Assembly: GCF_000164135.1 (NCBI RefSeq)
Contig: NZ_GG770563.1
Coordinates: 48,422-102,483 of the forward strand
Direction: 5' to 3'
Source: Mycobacterium parascrofulaceum ATCC BAA-614
Lineage (GTDB): Bacteria; Actinomycetota; Actinomycetes; Mycobacteriales; Mycobacteriaceae
DNA length: 54,062 bases
In this document: piece after piece, positions 43,915-52,196 of the stretch
Layout of the letters: the number at the start of each line of letters is the position of its first letter
Numbering within the stretch: the first letter of the stretch is position 1
Position numbers and translations under genes: made by a program
The notes under the pieces: generated by a model
What the model was told of the DNA's origin: nothing
What the model saw: the letters and a program-made list of their open reading frames with translations, nothing else
Database searches by the model: none

Positions 43915-43938
43915 CATGCATAACAGCTATTATGCATG
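43915..43938 (+). promoter_or_regulatory. 24-bp palindromic promoter element
   Basis: CATGCATAA-CAGCTA-TTATGCATG, a perfect 9+6+9 inverted repeat. TATTAT (43928-43933) inside it is a strong TANNNT -10 for the gene starting at 43994. Likely regulated by a dimeric repressor. Confidence 0.6.
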
Positions 43939-43993
43939 AACAATGTCGGCGACCAGCCGCACTCGCCCACCCGCGCACCAAGGAATGTGAGAC

Positions 43994-44563
43994 ATGACCA
44001 GCCAGGCCACGTGGCCGCCACCAGCGTCAATCGACGATCTTCCCAGGGACGGGTGGAGCTGGAGTGATTTCAGCCGACCCGTGTTCGAGTTCGCGCAGGT
44101 GCTTTCCGACACGAACGCTGTCGCGTGGTCGGGTGATTCGTGGGCGTTCTGGGAAAAGCCCTGGGATTGGGACAATGCACATGCGTTGTGGGAGAAGCTC
44201 GGTAAGCCTCGCCGAGACGATCCCACGTGGATGCGCTTCGTCCACGCGGTCGACACCCACACCGAAGCCGAACAGTTGACCGCCCTGCAAAACACCGGTC
44301 GTCTTCCCGCGCTGTGGTGGGAGGATGACGGCGAGTGGTCCACATTCACCAAAGTGCTTGTCTCAGCGGGCCATAGCTATCTTTCTGGCTACGTGACTCC
44401 AACCCGCACCCGCACGGCGCGATGGCGTGACGTATTCCGCTGGACCTTCGACGCACCCCATGCCGACTGGGTAGCACTCGGCCGGCCCCAGCGGCGTACC
44501 CACGGGTGGGCCGAATTCCTCATCAAGTGGCGCATGCCCGGACCGGCTCGCCGTGGCGGGTGA
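43994..44563 (+). CDS. Trp-rich protein of unknown function
   Basis: 189 residues with 15 or more Trp (DGWSWSDFSRP, WSGDSWAFWEKPWDWDNAHA). Repeated W-x(2-5)-F/W elements suggest a small repeated fold. No signal peptide or membrane span. The end overlaps the downstream recombinase (GTG at 44553) by 11 bp, so the two are co-expressed from the palindromic promoter. I do not recognise the family. Confidence 0.6.
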   Translation: MTSQATWPPPASIDDLPRDGWSWSDFSRPVFEFAQVLSDTNAVAWSGDSWAFWEKPWDWDNAHALWEKLGKPRRDDPTWMRFVHAVDTHTEAEQLTALQNTGRLPALWWEDDGEWSTFTKVLVSAGHSYLSGYVTPTRTRTARWRDVFRWTFDAPHADWVALGRPQRRTHGWAEFLIKWRMPGPARRGG

Positions 44564-45653
44564 AACACGTCCACGGACCCCGAGCCCGAGCCGTGGACGC
44601 ACTGATGCCCAACGACCTAGCTGGTTCCGCGCATTCCTCACCGACCGCGCTACCCGCAAGCCATCGCCGCACACCCTGCAGGCCTACCGACAAGACTTCG
44701 ACGCGATCGCCAGCGCCATCACCGGCGCCGACCCAGGACAAGACCTGTCAAGGCTCGACCCGCTTGACCTCACCAAAGATGCGCTGCGCCAAGCCTTTGC
44801 GGCCTACGCTGGCTCCCACGAAGCAGCCTCGATCCGCCGCTGCTGGTCGACATGGAACACCTTGTGCACCTACCTCTACACCACCGAACTGCTCCCCGGA
44901 AATCCTATGCAGGTGATCGGCCAACCCAAACCGGCCAAGGCCCTTCCCCGATCACTTCCCGCCGAGGCCGCTGAAGCACTCATCACCGCGATAGAGGCGC
45001 CGGCGGCCAACAAACGCGCGACCGACTGGCCCGAGCGCGACCGCGCCATCATCTTGACGGCCCTGCTGGCCGGGCTGCGCGCGGCCGAGCTCCGGGGCGC
45101 CAACATCGGCGACCTACGTCTCAGCGACGGCGGTGGGGTCCTTCGGGTACGCGGAAAAGGCGGCAAGCACCGTTCAGTTCCTATCGAACAAGCCCTCGTC
45201 GACGTCCTCAACAGCTACCTCACCACCCGGGCGGCCCGCTTCCCCGCCACCACCCGCGGGCGATCGGGCCAAAATCCGCGGCCACAGTGGCCAGCCAGCG
45301 CGGCTCTGTTCGTCGGCCGCGATGGCGCCCGAATCACCCGCGGCGCTTTGCAATACCGTGTGCTGCGCGCATTCAACCTGGCCGGGCCCGACGCCCAGCG
45401 CACCCCCGGCGCGATGGTTCACGCGCTCCGGCACACCTACGCCACCGAGCTCGCCGGCGCCAACATCAGCGTCTACACCCTCATGAAGCTGCTAGGCCAT
45501 GAATCCATGGCCACCTCGCAACGCTACGTCACCGCCGCTGGCTCTGAAACCCGCTCGGCCGCCGCGCAAAACCCACTCTATGAACTACTCGCTCCCACAG
45601 TCGAGGGCGACGGCGATCGCCCAGCGGCCTCGCCCGCAGATTCGACGCAATAA
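44553..45653 (+). CDS. Tyrosine recombinase (XerC/D-like)
   Basis: 366 residues from GTG 44553. N-terminal SAM-like core-binding domain (about 28-120). Catalytic residues: R176 (LAGLRAAELRG), K in RGKGGKHRSVP, H290 and R293 (VHALRHTYAT), H316 (LGHESMA), Y325 (TSQRYVTA). It resembles plasmid resolvases that resolve multimers, or mobile-element integrases. It is coupled to the Trp-rich gene, an unusual partner. Intact. Confidence 0.88.
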   Translation: MAGETRPRTPSPSRGRTDAQRPSWFRAFLTDRATRKPSPHTLQAYRQDFDAIASAITGADPGQDLSRLDPLDLTKDALRQAFAAYAGSHEAASIRRCWSTWNTLCTYLYTTELLPGNPMQVIGQPKPAKALPRSLPAEAAEALITAIEAPAANKRATDWPERDRAIILTALLAGLRAAELRGANIGDLRLSDGGGVLRVRGKGGKHRSVPIEQALVDVLNSYLTTRAARFPATTRGRSGQNPRPQWPASAALFVGRDGARITRGALQYRVLRAFNLAGPDAQRTPGAMVHALRHTYATELAGANISVYTLMKLLGHESMATSQRYVTAAGSETRSAAAQNPLYELLAPTVEGDGDRPAASPADSTQ

Positions 45654-45771
45654 CCTCGCACTGGCCATCGCACAACGCACTGCCAGCTGGGAGAATTGGA
45701 CCAACAGCGGCTAGGACGGCTTGTGTCAGACCCGGTCGGTAATCTAAGGCGAACCCGCAATCAGCGCTGAA

Positions 45772-45984
45772 ATGGTGAAGGCCGAGCGAATGCAGATTCT
45801 GGTACTAATCCTGATAAACGTCACCGGCATCATGGCGCCGTTGCTGATCCTGCGCATCATGCGGGCGCCGGTCTCGGCTCTCATCGCCACCGCCGTGATG
45901 GACGCCATGGTCTGGGCCGCCATGTTCATCTTCGACCCTGTCGGCAAGTACCTCATGCCCCTGTTATCCCAGCTCCATTCATAA
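45772..45984 (+). CDS. Small two-helix membrane protein
   Basis: 70 residues (or 64 from the ATG at 45790). Two hydrophobic segments: LVLILINVTGIMAPLLILRI and ALIATAVMDAMVWAAMFIFD. No ribosome site of note. No family recognised. It lies alone after the recombinase. Confidence 0.5.
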   Translation: MVKAERMQILVLILINVTGIMAPLLILRIMRAPVSALIATAVMDAMVWAAMFIFDPVGKYLMPLLSQLHS

Positions 45985-46017
45985 GCGTTGGGCAATTAAG
46001 ACATTCCGGCGCCGCCT

Positions 46018-46239
46018 TTAACGTCCATCAAGAGCTTGCAGCGTGCACGAATCACCAAGGGACGGCGTGTAAATCGTGTACTGGCAGTGCTGGCAACGGT
46101 GTGAGCGGTGCATTCGTCGTTCGCAACGGCAGTGTGCTATGCCAACGAGCACCTGGTGCGCTCCGAGTTGCGCGCCGCATTCCGGACAGTGCGACGGGCG
46201 GTGTTCTTCCCACCCGCGCCGGGTCTGCACAAGCCGCAT
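46018..46239 (-). CDS. Small zinc-ribbon protein
   Basis: 73 residues. SHCPECGAQLGA, HCRCERRMHRSHRCQHCQYT: paired CxxC and CxC/CxxC ligands, a zinc-ribbon layout. It is opposite in direction to its neighbours. Such short zinc-finger proteins are common on mycobacterial plasmids; function unknown. Confidence 0.55.
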   Translation of the reverse strand: MRLVQTRRGWEEHRPSHCPECGAQLGAHQVLVGIAHCRCERRMHRSHRCQHCQYTIYTPSLGDSCTLQALDGR

Positions 46240-46320
46240 TTTTGCGATGGTAGCGGGGAATTGAAGTTGAAGCGCCTGCGGCGCTGCTGAATGGCTTGGG
46301 CCTTGCCCAAGCCCATGTTT

Positions 46321-46512
46321 GTTTGCCTTTCTGGCTTTCGATTATGCCGGCGGTCCGCTTCGCGTCAAGGCCACGGCCTGCGCTTCGCTTCGGGCACAAG
46401 GCTCGCACAGTTCCCCGGCACGCTCGCTTCGCTCGCGGCGGCCAACTGTGCGCCCGGACCTTGCACTCCGCGTCCCTATGCCGGCCCAAATCTCAATTGC
46501 CAGAAGGCAAAC
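46321..46512 (+). ncRNA. Structured intergenic RNA, family B copy 1
   Basis: The closing stem pairs GTTTGCCTTTCTGGC (46321-46335) with GCCAGAAGGCAAAC (46499-46512), one base bulged. Internal stem CGCACAGTT (46404-46412) with AACTGTGCG (46444-46452); GGTCCG (46352-46357) with CGGACC (46455-46460) is also possible. It lies 48 bp before the ParB-domain gene, as a leader. Copy 2 is at 48347-48537. No protein-coding frame is convincing here. Confidence 0.6.
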
Positions 46513-46560
46513 AGAACAGGCGGCCATGCGGACGCCTGACCCACCCAGAAAGGTTCAACC

Positions 46561-48207
46561 ATGACCGACATCACCAGCACCGACACTGCGGGCAATGCCA
46601 CTGACCAGCCGATCGGCACCTTGGAACACCTTGATCCGGCGTTGCTCGACATTGGTGACAATGTTCGCGACGATGCCGCGCTGAGCAAGGCGTTCATCGC
46701 CAACATCGCCGAAAATGGCGTCCTGGTGCCGATTACGGCTGTCCGCGACGCGGAACGGCCCGAGGTCATCCGTGTCCGCAACGGACAGCGGCGCACTCTT
46801 GCTGCCCGCGAAGCGGGATTATCCAGCGTCCCCGTCTATGTGCTGCCGTCCACTGCTGCCGATGCCACCCAGGAAACCATCGACCGCATCGTGCACCAGA
46901 TCGTCACCAACGATCAAAAGCTCGACATCACCGACGCGCAACGGGCGCGCGGTATCCAGCAGATGATCGATGCGGGGATGTCGGTGACCAAGGTGGCCAA
47001 GAAGCTGTCTGTGGGCAAGGACGCTGTGAAGGCCGCCCACACGGCCTCGCGGTCGGCGACGGCCATGGATGCGCTGGCTAGTGGCCAGCTGAGCCTGGTC
47101 GAAGCGGCGGCGATCACCGAGTTTGAGGACATGCCCGGTGCCGTTGAGCGGCTGATGAGTGCGGCTGACAGCGGCTGGTTCGAGCACACGGTCGCCCAAC
47201 TGCGCCAGCAACGTGCCACTGACGAGGCCCGCGCCCAAGTGGCCCCGGCCTACGCCGACAAGGGGTTCACTCTCCTTGAGCAGCGCCCGGATTCGTGGGA
47301 CCCGGCTTGCATCCCGCTGCATCACCTGGTGACCGCTGACGGGGAGGAAGCCGACGACGACGCGGTGACGCACCCCGCCCATTGGGCTGTGTTGCTCGTT
47401 GAGGACACCGCATGGTGCGACGTGGAAACCGGTGAAGTGATTGACGAAGAGAGCGTGGACTGGGAGACCGAGGATCAGCCGGACGCCACACCCGCAGAGG
47501 GGATGCGCCACGCCAACACGGTCACCGAGGCGCAGGTGTTCACTCCCGATTACTACTGCCTCGACTACCGCGCCGCCGGTCTGACGCCGCAGAGCTGGTT
47601 CGCGCGGCAAGCCGGGCTGGTGGACACCGACACCGGCGAAGCAGTCGACCTGGACGACGAGGCCCGCGAAGCCGCACGCCAGCAGGCGGCGATCGAGCGG
47701 GCCGAGACCGAAAAGCGTGAGCGCCGTAAAGTGTTGGCGCTCAACAAGCTCGGTGATGCGGCCCTTGGCGTGCGGCGTGATTTCGTCAAGAAGCTGTTGG
47801 CGCGAAAGACACCTCCCAAGGGCGCCGGTCTCTTCGTGGCGGACTGCTTGGCCCGTGACAGTGCGTTGCTCACGAACAACAACGCGCTGGACACCACCGC
47901 CGAACTGCTCGGACTCGACAGCGGCCAGGCCGTGGCCAAGCTCGTGGCCGAGCTACCCGCCAACGGCGACGCACGCGCGCAGGTGATCACGCTGGGCCTG
48001 ATTCTCGGTGCGCTCGAATCGCGCACCCCCAAGGATGCTTGGCGCAACAACAGCGGCTGGTGGGGCCATCACGTCGGCGGCGCTGAGTACCTGCGCTGGC
48101 TCGCCGACAACGACTATCCGCTGGCTCCCGTCGAGGAAGTCGTGACCAAGGCCAAAAGCACCGACGAGGTGTATGAGCAGTACTTGGCTGATGCGGTAAA
48201 GGAGTAG
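46561..48207 (+). CDS. ParB-domain protein (ParB/RepB/Spo0J family)
   Basis: 548 residues. N-terminal ParB-like domain (about 20-120): LDIGDNVRDDAALSKAFIAN and VIRVRNGQRRTLAAREAGLS, i.e. the 'xxNGxRR' box. An HTH follows at about 130-160 (MSVTKVAKKLSVGKDAVKAA). The C-terminal 350 residues are acidic and helical with no known motif. It may bind plasmid DNA for maintenance or act as a regulator; no ParA gene is adjacent. AGAAAGG precedes the ATG. Confidence 0.82.
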   Translation: MTDITSTDTAGNATDQPIGTLEHLDPALLDIGDNVRDDAALSKAFIANIAENGVLVPITAVRDAERPEVIRVRNGQRRTLAAREAGLSSVPVYVLPSTAADATQETIDRIVHQIVTNDQKLDITDAQRARGIQQMIDAGMSVTKVAKKLSVGKDAVKAAHTASRSATAMDALASGQLSLVEAAAITEFEDMPGAVERLMSAADSGWFEHTVAQLRQQRATDEARAQVAPAYADKGFTLLEQRPDSWDPACIPLHHLVTADGEEADDDAVTHPAHWAVLLVEDTAWCDVETGEVIDEESVDWETEDQPDATPAEGMRHANTVTEAQVFTPDYYCLDYRAAGLTPQSWFARQAGLVDTDTGEAVDLDDEAREAARQQAAIERAETEKRERRKVLALNKLGDAALGVRRDFVKKLLARKTPPKGAGLFVADCLARDSALLTNNNALDTTAELLGLDSGQAVAKLVAELPANGDARAQVITLGLILGALESRTPKDAWRNNSGWWGHHVGGAEYLRWLADNDYPLAPVEEVVTKAKSTDEVYEQYLADAVKE

Positions 48208-48218
48208 CGCGCCGCTCG

Positions 48219-48250
48219 GGTGGGGTCAGGGCTGCGGCTCTGGCCCCACC
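48219..48250 (+). terminator. Hairpin after the ParB-domain gene
   Basis: GGTGGGGTCAG (48219-48229) pairs with CTGGCCCCACC (48240-48250) with one G-U pair, 12 bp after the stop codon. No T-run. Confidence 0.5.
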
Positions 48251-48346
48251 TTGGGCGATGGCGATCCGCCCCCGTCATGCCCTGCTGCGTGTTCGCTGCG
48301 GCGGCAGCAGCATCACGATGCCCGCCGTTGGCGGCTAAACACGTTC

Positions 48347-48537
48347 TGCCTTCTGGGCTTTCGATTCTGACCGGCCGGGTCGCTACTTGCAAGGCGCCGG
48401 CCTCCGCGCTGCTGCGGGCCGGTGGCTCGCGAACTTTTCCCCAAGCCGCTCGCTGGCGCTCACTGGGAAAACTTCGCGCCCGGGCCTTGCATTCCACGAC
48501 CCGCGGGCCGGTCTATATCCCCAATGCCAGAAGGGCA
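48347..48537 (+). ncRNA. Structured intergenic RNA, family B copy 2
   Basis: Closing stem TGCCTTCTGG (48347-48356) with CCAGAAGGGCA (48527-48537). Next GACCGGCC (48369-48376) with GGCCGGTC (48506-48513) and GGGTCG (48377-48382) with CGACCC (48497-48502). Then TGCAAGGC (48388-48395) with GCCTTGCA (48484-48491), and GCGAACTTTTCCC (48429-48441) with GGGAAAACTTCGC (48465-48477, one mismatch). Same outer stem and layout as copy 1, different inner sequence. It precedes a small ORF by 5 bp. Confidence 0.65.
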
Positions 48538-48542
48538 AAAGA

Positions 48543-48704
48543 ATGGCATCAAATAACAGGAAGCGCTATCGAAGGAATACGGTAATGAGTCACATCTGTG
48601 GTTGGCGCATGGTGAATGAAAGGCGAACGTGGATAGGCATCACTGGCGAGTATGTTGTCGCGCTACGGTTACCGCCAGATCGTCCTGGGCGAGAATCAGC
48701 CTGA
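48543..48704 (+). CDS. Small basic protein
   Basis: 53 residues from ATG 48543, or 39 from ATG 48585, which has GAAGGA upstream. Contains MSHICGWRMVNERRTWIGIT and EYVVALRLPPDRPG; beta-strand-like. It follows the family B copy 2 RNA directly. A further open frame (48629-48904) overlaps, reading MYVGFRLAQRRAVVGAG; I could not decide whether it is real. 48705-48970 otherwise shows nothing recognised. Confidence 0.4.
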   Translation: MASNNRKRYRRNTVMSHICGWRMVNERRTWIGITGEYVVALRLPPDRPGRESA

Positions 48705-48970
48705 ATCTGTATGTAGGGTTCCGGTTGGCTCAAAGGCGAGCCGTAGTCGGCGCTGGCCGCCTCAACGAGGCTGGTAGTACACGCTTTCTCCTCACCGATG
48801 TTGAGCAGAGCTCACCGCCCAAGAGAATGGCGCATACGTGTCGGGAAGCAGCTCCAAAGAATGTCGATAAGTGGTCGAATTTCTTTCTCCCGGCTATGGC
48901 ATAAGGACAATCACGGCAGTAATATTGAATTATCAATCGCAGCACCAACCATTTGCGAAGGAGGCTCGTA

Positions 48971-49204
48971 ATGTCCCCGATCACTGTTTATACAAAACCT
49001 GCCTGCGTGCAGTGCAACGCGACTTTCCGGGCGCTGGATAAAAAGGGAATCAGTTACCAGAAAGTCGACGTGACCGAGCACCCAGAGGCCCGCGAATACG
49101 TCATGAGTCTGGGCTATCTGGGCGCACCCGTCGTCTATGTCTCGCCCACGGTGCATTGGTCGGGGTTCCGCCCGGATCGCTTGGCCGGCCTGGCCGCCGC
49201 CTAA
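48971..49204 (+). CDS. nrdH: NrdH-type glutaredoxin-like redoxin
   Basis: 77 residues from ATG 48971 (GAAGGAGG upstream). Active-site CVQC (C12, C15) in TVYTKPACVQCNATF, and SGFRPDRLAGL at the C-terminus, the NrdH pattern. NrdH supplies electrons to ribonucleotide reductase NrdEF and is reduced by thioredoxin reductase. No nrdE/F/I is nearby, as usual for phage and plasmid copies. Confidence 0.9.
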   Translation: MSPITVYTKPACVQCNATFRALDKKGISYQKVDVTEHPEAREYVMSLGYLGAPVVYVSPTVHWSGFRPDRLAGLAAA

Positions 49205-49237
49205 CAGCTGCACCCCTGACCGAAAGGACTCACACCC

Positions 49238-49531
49238 ATGCACACCGACACCGCGCTTGAGCAAGCCGTCGCCGAGTTCACCGAGCTCGACGCCATCGAG
49301 CGAATCGCTGAAACGCGAAGCCATCTGCTTTCCCACATCTCTACGGCAGTCAAGGCCCTGCAAGACGCGAGTGGCGCCTTGGCGCAGCTGCGCAGCAACA
49401 GCGTCTACGACGTCGAGTTTGTGGAGGGTCGCGATGGCCGCGATGTTGCCACCTTCCTCGACGAGAGCATTCGCCACACCCGTGCGGCCTACGCGGTGGT
49501 GCACACCGTTATCGATCAGGAGACACCGTGA
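49238..49531 (+). CDS. Small helical protein, unknown
   Basis: 97 residues, AAAGGA before the ATG. All-helical with heptads (DAIERIAETRSHLLSHISTA). It overlaps the primase-like gene by 4 bp. Follows nrdH by 33 bp in the same unit. No family recognised. Confidence 0.6.
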   Translation: MHTDTALEQAVAEFTELDAIERIAETRSHLLSHISTAVKALQDASGALAQLRSNSVYDVEFVEGRDGRDVATFLDESIRHTRAAYAVVHTVIDQETP

Positions 49532-50817
49532 TGGCGAGCGCACACCAACTCCACAGTCCCGGAGCCGCTTTGGACCACGTGCGGGACGCCCTGCAAGCAG
49601 CGGGGCACGCCATCCGCCCGCGTGGTTCGGAGGCCTTCATGGCCAGCTGCCCCCTGCACACCGACCACTGCCCCTCGCTGTCGGTTGGGTGGCGAGAAAA
49701 CACCCGCGCCGGCACTGGCGGTGCGGTCCTGCTGCACTGCTTTAGCTGCCAAGCCCCCGCGGCCGCCATCGCGGCCGCACTGGGTCTGCGCCTGGCCGAT
49801 CTGTTCGACAACCCCAGCCCCGCAACCGGGCAACGCTGGCCTCGCGTCACGCAGCCCAGGGCCAGGCGAACTCCTGGGCCAGGGCCGTTACCCGCACGCA
49901 TCACCGCGGGGCGCGAAGACACCAACCACCACTGGCGCCGGGCCCGGGTCTACACCTACCTGACCCCCACGGGAACCCCGGTGCAGCAGGTCGTCCGCGA
50001 AGAATGCGCATGCACTGGTCGACCCCACAAACAGTTCCGGCAGCGCTACCGCGACGGAGGCCAGTGGGTGTACCGCAAGCCGTACGGATTCACCCCGGTG
50101 TTATACCGGCCCGCCGCAATTGCGGCCGCAGCCACACGCGGCGCATGGATATGGGTCACCGAAGGTGAAAAAGACGCCGACACCCTGACTGCACTCGGCC
50201 GGCTGGCCACCACCAACGCCCAAGGAGCCGCCAACTTCCCCGCCGAACTCGTCGACGACTTCGCCGGACTCAAGGTCGCCATCGTCGCCGACCGAGACCT
50301 CGCCGGTTATCAGCGGGCGATCAACCTCTATGCACGCCTACGCAGCATCACTGCCCAAGTCGTGGTGCTCTTACCCGCCCTCGACGTCGACAAAGCCGAC
50401 GTCACCGATCACGTCAACGCCGGCCTGTGGAACCGCGCCGAGCTTTTCGGAGGCCTTTCCGTCATCACGCCCGCCGAACTGCACACCTTGGCCGCGGCCG
50501 CCAAAGCCCGGGTGGCCGCCGAGCGTTTCGACGTCGCCCTGCAGGAAGCCCGCGCGCACCAGGACCGTCGCGGCCTGGTACCCGGCAGCGCACGCAACGC
50601 CGCACGATGGCTCGCCGAAGCCGCCGAACAACTGCGCACAGTGCAACACACCCACCAAGACCTGCACCACGACATCGGCGAGCAGCCCTCACCCAGGCAG
50701 CGCGCCGAGGCGGCCGCCATTGATGCCCTCCTCGAGCAGCTCACCACTGACTACCGGAACAACACACGCAGGCCAGCGATACACGCTGGCCATGATCGGT
50801 TGAAGGAGTCTGCATGA
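49528..50817 (+). CDS. Primase-like protein with CHC2 zinc finger and TOPRIM domain
   Basis: 429 residues from GTG 49528 or ATG 49531. N-terminal CHC2-type zinc finger: ASCPLHTDHCPSLSV and LLHCFSCQAPAAAIAAALGL (C-H-C-C). TOPRIM-like part: WVTEGEKDADTLTAL (the E of TOPRIM) and LKVAIVADRDLAGYQRA (DxD-like). No helicase domain, so it is shorter than DnaG or phage primase-helicases. Likely primes plasmid replication or transfer. The C-terminal 120 residues are helical. Confidence 0.82.
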   Translation: MMASAHQLHSPGAALDHVRDALQAAGHAIRPRGSEAFMASCPLHTDHCPSLSVGWRENTRAGTGGAVLLHCFSCQAPAAAIAAALGLRLADLFDNPSPATGQRWPRVTQPRARRTPGPGPLPARITAGREDTNHHWRRARVYTYLTPTGTPVQQVVREECACTGRPHKQFRQRYRDGGQWVYRKPYGFTPVLYRPAAIAAAATRGAWIWVTEGEKDADTLTALGRLATTNAQGAANFPAELVDDFAGLKVAIVADRDLAGYQRAINLYARLRSITAQVVVLLPALDVDKADVTDHVNAGLWNRAELFGGLSVITPAELHTLAAAAKARVAAERFDVALQEARAHQDRRGLVPGSARNAARWLAEAAEQLRTVQHTHQDLHHDIGEQPSPRQRAEAAAIDALLEQLTTDYRNNTRRPAIHAGHDRLKESA

Positions 50818-50984
50818 CAACGCGTTTCGAGATCGCCATCACCAACCGCGCGGCCGCAGCCATCGCCGCAGCGCCGGGCCGGCCCGGGCCCGCCGCCAAC
50901 ACCGCCCGCGCCTGGATCGACAGCATGACCGCCCGCGCCCAACTACGCTCCGAGCGTCGCCTGCGCCACACTCGCGCCGCCTAA
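50814..50984 (+). CDS. Small Arg/Ala-rich protein
   Basis: 56 residues; the ATG overlaps the primase-like gene's stop (ATGA), GAAGGAG upstream. FEIAITNRAAAAIAAAPGRP then AWIDSMTARAQLRSERRLRH: two helices, basic end. Coupling to the primase-like gene suggests a partner role, but this is only inference. Confidence 0.5.
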   Translation: MTTRFEIAITNRAAAAIAAAPGRPGPAANTARAWIDSMTARAQLRSERRLRHTRAA

Positions 50985-51007
50985 CCCCCGGAAAGGTGAC
51001 CCCACTC

Positions 51008-51724
51008 ATGCACGCCATCACCCGCCGATTCGCCGCCGCCGCAGGGGTGCTCACCGCAGCAACTCTGGCTCTAGCCGGTCCACCCTCGGCACACGCCGCG
51101 CTAGCCGTGGTCAGCCCCGGCGAAGAGGTCGACTACATCAACCCCACCGGAGGCAACCAGTTCTGCACCATCGGCTACGTCTACACCGGCGCGGACCTGC
51201 ACACCTACGCCATCACCGCCGCCCACTGCCGCTCTGACCCCGCGTCAGGCTATGCGCGCGACAAGCGAAGCGGACTCACCGGCAAGTTCGTGCGCACCAT
51301 TTTCGAGTCGCCGCGCAGCGGCGGCGCCGACTACGCGCTGATCGACTTCAACACCAACTCCATGGCATCGGCCTTCATCGACGCCAACCACACGCTCTTT
51401 ACCGACGACCATCCCGAACCCCAAGTCGGCGAAACTGTCTGCCGCATCGGAGTTTCCAGCGGACAGCACTGCGGACAAATCGCGGCCGCCCAAGGCCGAG
51501 ACCAATACCTGACCACAGGGATGCCGCCCAGCATCCCCGGTGACTCCGGAGGCCCGGTGTGGACGCCAACCTCACAGGGTTACGCGCAAATCATCGGGAT
51601 TTGGCTAGGTGAAAAAACCACCGCCGCCGGCCAACAGTACGGCCGCTTCGCCTCACTATCCAGTGGCCTTCGCGCACTTAGCGCGCCCGAACGACCCGGT
51701 CAAAACGCCAGCAATCCCGAGTAA
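51008..51724 (+). CDS. Secreted S1 (trypsin-like) serine protease
   Basis: 238 residues from ATG 51008. Signal peptide: RRF, hydrophobic core (AAAAGVLTAATLALAG) and AHA site near residue 30. Catalytic triad: H73 (ITAAHC), D108 (GGADYALIDF), S180 (PGDSGGPV). Four Cys could form two disulfides. Resembles secreted mycobacterial and phage-borne S1 proteases. GAAAGG lies about 11 bases before the ATG; an in-frame GTG at 50996 is less likely. Confidence 0.88.
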   Translation: MHAITRRFAAAAGVLTAATLALAGPPSAHAALAVVSPGEEVDYINPTGGNQFCTIGYVYTGADLHTYAITAAHCRSDPASGYARDKRSGLTGKFVRTIFESPRSGGADYALIDFNTNSMASAFIDANHTLFTDDHPEPQVGETVCRIGVSSGQHCGQIAAAQGRDQYLTTGMPPSIPGDSGGPVWTPTSQGYAQIIGIWLGEKTTAAGQQYGRFASLSSGLRALSAPERPGQNASNPE

Positions 51725-51858
51725 TCAGCTCGCGGATACGACACGTCGAAGCTCAACTCCGGTACCGGCCACTGCCCGGTCACCAACCAGGTCATCGCCG
51801 GCACCGCAACACCCTGCGGCCCCTTCATGAGGTCACGCGCGAAGGCCTCTTCAAACAT
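51700..51858 (-). CDS. Possible small antisense-oriented ORF
   Basis: 52 residues: MFEEAFARDLMKGPQGVAVP then AMTWLVTGQWPVPELSFDVS. Composition is protein-like and unlike random GC-rich shadow sequence. It overlaps the protease 3' end by 25 bp on the other strand. No clear ribosome site. Confidence 0.35.
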   Translation of the reverse strand: MFEEAFARDLMKGPQGVAVPAMTWLVTGQWPVPELSFDVSYPRADYSGLLAF

Positions 51859-51879
51859 CACACCAGCGTACAGCCGCTG

Positions 51880-52174
51880 GGACTGGCCACCTGCCGGTGG
51901 CCACCAAATCCGTAGCCCCTCACCCTTTTAAGCCGTCAGCGGGGCGCTCATGGTAAGCGGGTGGGGACCCCGACCGGTCCACCCACGCCCACACCGGGCC
52001 TCGCCGTGCCGAGTGACTGTTTTGGGTCCTAATGCCAGCTCGCCGAAGGGCGCTTCGCGCCGGCGAGCGCGGACCCAAAACCCGGCGAACACCCGCCGCG
52101 GGACTCGTCGGGGTGGACCGCCCACCCTCACCCGCTTACCCGCACCCCAGCGCTGACCAGCGCACCACATCACC
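51880..52174 (+). ncRNA. Structured leader RNA, family A copy 1
   Basis: Starts GGACTGGCCACCTGCCGGTG and ends GCGCTGACCAGCGCACCACA(TCACC). Stems, outside in: GGTAAGCGGGTG (51952-51963) with CACCCGCTTACC (52129-52140); CGGTCCACCC (51975-51984) with GGGTGGACCG (52111-52120); TTTTGGGTCC (52020-52029) with GGACCCAAAA (52071-52080); GCTCGCCG (52038-52045) with CGGCGAGC (52061-52068). Copy 2 at 52831-53123 keeps all four stems with compensatory changes. It lies 22 bp before the ATG at 52197. The covariation argues for a functional RNA in the 5' leader. Confidence 0.75.
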
Positions 52175-52196
52175 ATCCGAAACGGAGAACACACCA

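Noticed and set aside
52032..52196. In-frame N-terminal extension of the gene at 52197
   Set aside because: Runs through the structured leader RNA and is Arg/Pro-rich; a ribosome site supports ATG 52197.
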